From positions 1,798,001 through 1,862,000 of the forward strand of contig NC_018178.1 in the NCBI RefSeq assembly GCF_000279145.1: a DNA stretch of 64,000 bases, read 5' to 3'. The notes under the pieces were generated by a model that did no database searches, had not been told where the DNA came from, and saw only the letters and a list, made by a program, of their open reading frames with translations. The stretch is from Melioribacter roseus P3M-2 (lineage in GTDB: Bacteria > Bacteroidota > Ignavibacteria > Ignavibacteriales > Melioribacteraceae). Shown one piece after another: positions 63,383 through 64,000 of this stretch. Made by a program: the position numbers and the translations under genes. How positions within the stretch are numbered: position 1 is the stretch's first letter; each line of letters opens with the position of its first letter.

Positions 63383-64000
63383 TTATTCAACTACGATTTC
63401 ATCGATAAACAGCCAGGCTTTATGGCCTGCTCCCGGATGCCATTCGGGACATACTTTAATGCTTTCGGCGAATACTTTTATGTAGCGAGCTTTGGATGCG
63501 ATAAAATCCGCTCCGAATTCTTTTATTATTATTTCGGAATTTTTTTGAGGTACGTCGTTCGCAATAACTTTTTCATCTGAAAATTTACTTCCGTCCTTCG
63601 ATATGGAAATTACCACTTTTTTAGGAAGGAATACCCAGGAGTTGGAGTTTAATATAAATCGCGGCACTACTCTCGAAATTTCTTTTTCGGAACCTAAATC
63701 GATAACCGCTTCGAAATCGACGCCTTGATATCCCTGCCACATACCGTCGTGAAAATCGTCGGTGCCGCGTATGCCGTCTACTAATGAGTTATCTCCGTTA
63801 GCTCTGTAATGTAAGCTATATTCATTGATAATTTTGATGTCGCTGCCGACGGCTTTATGAAAAATAAAATCAAAGTTAATTTTTTTATTCAGGAAAAAAG
63901 TATCTCTGAAAGCAGCCGCTACGAGCTTGCTGGTGTTGTTGACGACAATCGGTTGGGTATAAATTTCCGATTTGTATGTGGGCGTTGTTCCGTCCAGAGT
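63383..64000 (-). CDS. C-terminal part of a large glycoside hydrolase-like protein (CHB_HEX_C plus F5/8C modules)
   Basis: The last 205 codons of a gene whose start is beyond the window. It begins within a chitobiase-C-type domain (TLDGTTPTYKSEIYTQPIVV) and ends with an F5/8C-like sugar-binding module (VDGIRGTDDF, MWQGYQGVDFEAVIDLG, CPEWHPGAGHKAWLFIDEIVVE). Such tails are common on GH20 beta-hexosaminidases and GH29 fucosidases; a GH20 enzyme would suit this locus but its catalytic part is not visible. The ATG at 63742 is internal. It runs into the GH29 gene at 63366 with a 16-bp gap. Confidence 0.75.
   Translation of the reverse strand, partial: TLDGTTPTYKSEIYTQPIVVNNTSKLVAAAFRDTFFLNKKINFDFIFHKAVGSDIKIINEYSLHYRANGDNSLVDGIRGTDDFHDGMWQGYQGVDFEAVIDLGSEKEISRVVPRFILNSNSWVFLPKKVVISISKDGSKFSDEKVIANDVPQKNSEIIIKEFGADFIASKARYIKVFAESIKVCPEWHPGAGHKAWLFIDEIVVE

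Overview
The window looks like a chromosomal segment from the Ignavibacteria/Bacteroidota side of the tree, most like a Melioribacter- or Ignavibacterium-type organism (inference). The signs are C-terminal type IX secretion tails with the YPNPFN motif, several putative promoters of the Bacteroidota type (TTG, about 20 bp, TAnnTTTG), a TonB-dependent receptor with a carboxypeptidase-regulatory-like N-terminus, KDO and heptose transferases of a Gram-negative envelope, and very many multiheme cytochromes. I saw no rRNA, tRNA, CRISPR array or intact insertion sequence.

Layout. 1-2.2 kb (minus): a type II restriction-modification pair, with a TdeIII-like nuclease cut by the window edge and an amino-methyltransferase, directly downstream of queC. 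3-18 kb: housekeeping genes (leuS, serS, a heterodimeric ABC exporter split around a D-2-hydroxyacid dehydrogenase, fbp, a GT9/kdtA pair, pckA, pdxB). 18.1-32.0 kb (minus): two cytochrome transcription units, each closed by a strong terminator. Unit A (24.7 to 18.2 kb) encodes a CbcL-like 16-heme cytochrome c/cytochrome b fusion (frameshifted), a tetraheme c554-like protein, an outer-membrane barrel, a 14-heme cytochrome and a 9-heme lipoprotein. Unit B (32.0 to 24.9 kb) encodes an HmcB-like ferredoxin, an HmcC/NrfD-like quinol module, a 13-heme cytochrome, a histidine kinase with haem-c motifs in its sensor domain and a zinc-ribbon-like insert, and two response regulators with GcvH-like outputs. 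Together they read as a quinol-to-periplasm/outer-membrane electron route with its own redox sensing. 32.3-34.3 kb: a single-chain chorismate mutase / prephenate dehydratase / DAHP synthase.

34.9-64 kb is a glycan-use region. It holds a PQQ-type sugar dehydrogenase, then GH94 and GH130 phosphorylases, a CBM9-like protein, GH125 alpha-mannosidase, GH3, a TonB receptor, a secreted beta-helix protein, an MFS transporter, a ROK kinase, a NagB/PIG-L fusion (frameshifted), GH47 alpha-mannosidase, fucose isomerase, fucose permease, two GH29 fucosidases and the end of a further large glycan-binding protein. The combination (alpha-mannose, Man-GlcNAc or chitobiose phosphorolysis, GlcNAc and fucose) fits breakdown of N-glycan-like or fungal mannoprotein glycans. 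This is an inference from family membership and co-location.

Three genes are broken at or near homopolymers (22812-22816, 52606-52611, 56203-56208). The first two need the same correction, one extra A in the coding strand, so assembly error is a serious alternative to biological frameshifting. The 54.7-56.6 kb stretch (GH47, a broken gene, a possible transposase remnant) is clearly AT-richer than its surroundings and looks acquired.
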